DNA of 5,371 bases from Thermoprotei archaeon ex4572_64 (GTDB taxonomy: Archaea; Thermoproteota; Thermoprotei; Thermoproteales; Thermocladiaceae). Shown here in pieces: positions 4,937-5,371 of this stretch; the first letter of the stretch is position 1; the number at the start of each line of letters is the position of its first letter. The notes under the pieces are model-generated. The model was not told the DNA's origin. It searched no databases and worked only from the letters and a program-made list of their open reading frames with translations. Position numbers and translations under genes: made by a program. The DNA lies in the NCBI GenBank assembly GCA_002254895.1, contig NJDF01000074.1, forward strand, positions 1 to 5,371. The letters run 5' to 3'.

Positions 4937-5285
4937 AATAGTTCAGCAAGAAATATACCTAAGTCTATTACCTCCATACTATACTAGCGTCGCTAAGACG
5001 AAAATACCTACTCCTTGGGGTTGGCTACCAAATCTAATACCTATTGAAGGTTTTTGGTTTGGATATGCTACAGGTATTGCTTTCATGATACTTGCAATAG
5101 CGTTAATGTATGGCTTAGTAAAACGTGAATTAAAACTTAATACCTTAAGAACTTTAATGTCTATTCCTCACTGGATAGTATATTTACTTGGTTTTGTCTT
5201 AATTGGAAGTTTAAATATTAATGACATAATGATGAACTTAAATGATCATGTTAGTAAAGGCTTAGCTTGGAAGTGGTTTGTATGA
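4863..5285 (+). CDS. Unidentified membrane protein, C-terminal part (ATG 4926 if a separate gene)
   Basis: The frame is open from a TGA at 4860-4862 and reads LACTGIAHIPLINWWFYVGC, then EMMYEIVQQEIYLSLLPPYY. Hydrophobic helices follow: FWFGYATGIAFMILAIALMYGLV (about 64-86 counted from 4863) and IPHWIVYLLGFVLIGS (about 101-118). The WWFYVG stretch may be another membrane segment. The only usable starts are ATG 4926 or 4929, with no Shine-Dalgarno site, and they lie after sequence that already looks coding. Joining 4550 to 5285 gives 736 bases, one more than a multiple of three, as expected for one extra base. It ends in TGA overlapping the next ATG by four bases. With the N-terminal part it would be a protein with about four or five membrane segments, produced under TetR control. 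The function is not recognised. Confidence 0.6.
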   Translation, partial: LACTGIAHIPLINWWFYVGCEMMYEIVQQEIYLSLLPPYYTSVAKTKIPTPWGWLPNLIPIEGFWFGYATGIAFMILAIALMYGLVKRELKLNTLRTLMSIPHWIVYLLGFVLIGSLNINDIMMNLNDHVSKGLAWKWFV

Positions 5286-5371
5286 CTATTGAGAAAAAGA
5301 TCTTTCTAGAAACTCCCAGAAAATTAATGAGGGAGATTCCTTGGGATCCTATTAGAAAGACTTTTCTTTTC
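5282..5371 (+). CDS. Unidentified protein, N-terminus only (cut by right edge)
   Basis: ATG 5282 overlaps the previous TGA in an ATGA, so translation is probably coupled and this is the next gene of the TetR-led operon. Thirty codons are visible, starting MTIEKKIFLETPRKLMREIP and continuing WDPIRKTFLF. The segment is basic and soluble-looking and could be a cytoplasmic lead-in to a membrane helix. This is too little to assign a family. Codon use matches its neighbours. Confidence 0.6.
   Translation, partial: MTIEKKIFLETPRKLMREIPWDPIRKTFLF

Overview
The window looks like a piece of a thermophilic crenarchaeal (Thermoproteota) chromosome. The signs are low GC with AGA/AGG as the main arginine codons, archaeal TATA boxes about 26 bp upstream of near-leaderless starts, a C/D box sRNA, a CCA-encoding tRNA-Leu, the archaea-specific amidotransferase subunit GatE, and a RadA/KaiC-type ATPase. 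I cannot name the genus.

Left part (1-917): an unidentified minus-strand reading frame runs off the left edge. Beside it lies the decayed C-terminal tail of an IS200/IS605-type TnpB, with a degraded right-end hairpin. A TATA box then precedes a canonical C/D box sRNA (about 334-393). Its C box contains the start codon of a Nob1-like PIN-domain ribonuclease gene, so the sRNA and the first codons of an rRNA-processing-type nuclease share the same DNA.

Middle (918-3760): a single-domain KaiC/RadA-like ATPase with a glutamate-rich N-terminus is followed 33 bp later by gatE. gatE is interrupted near 2904-2915. The frame changes there, and about eight codons of a conserved segment also appear to be missing, so only two partial reading frames remain.

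Right part (3761-5371): an intact tRNA-Leu(GAG) with its own promoter comes first. It is followed by a compact operon led by a small TetR-family regulator. A perfect 14-bp palindrome sits between the TATA box and the regulator's GTG start, which fits autorepression. Downstream, joined by ATGA overlaps, are a membrane protein that appears split by a one-base frameshift near 4860 and the start of another gene cut by the window edge. A near copy of the TetR palindrome lies inside the KaiC-like gene.

Two frame breaks in 5.4 kb mean either real gene decay or residual sequence/assembly error. The C/D sRNA-PIN overlap and the TetR operator are the best-supported unusual features. I see no obvious new defence or mobile system.
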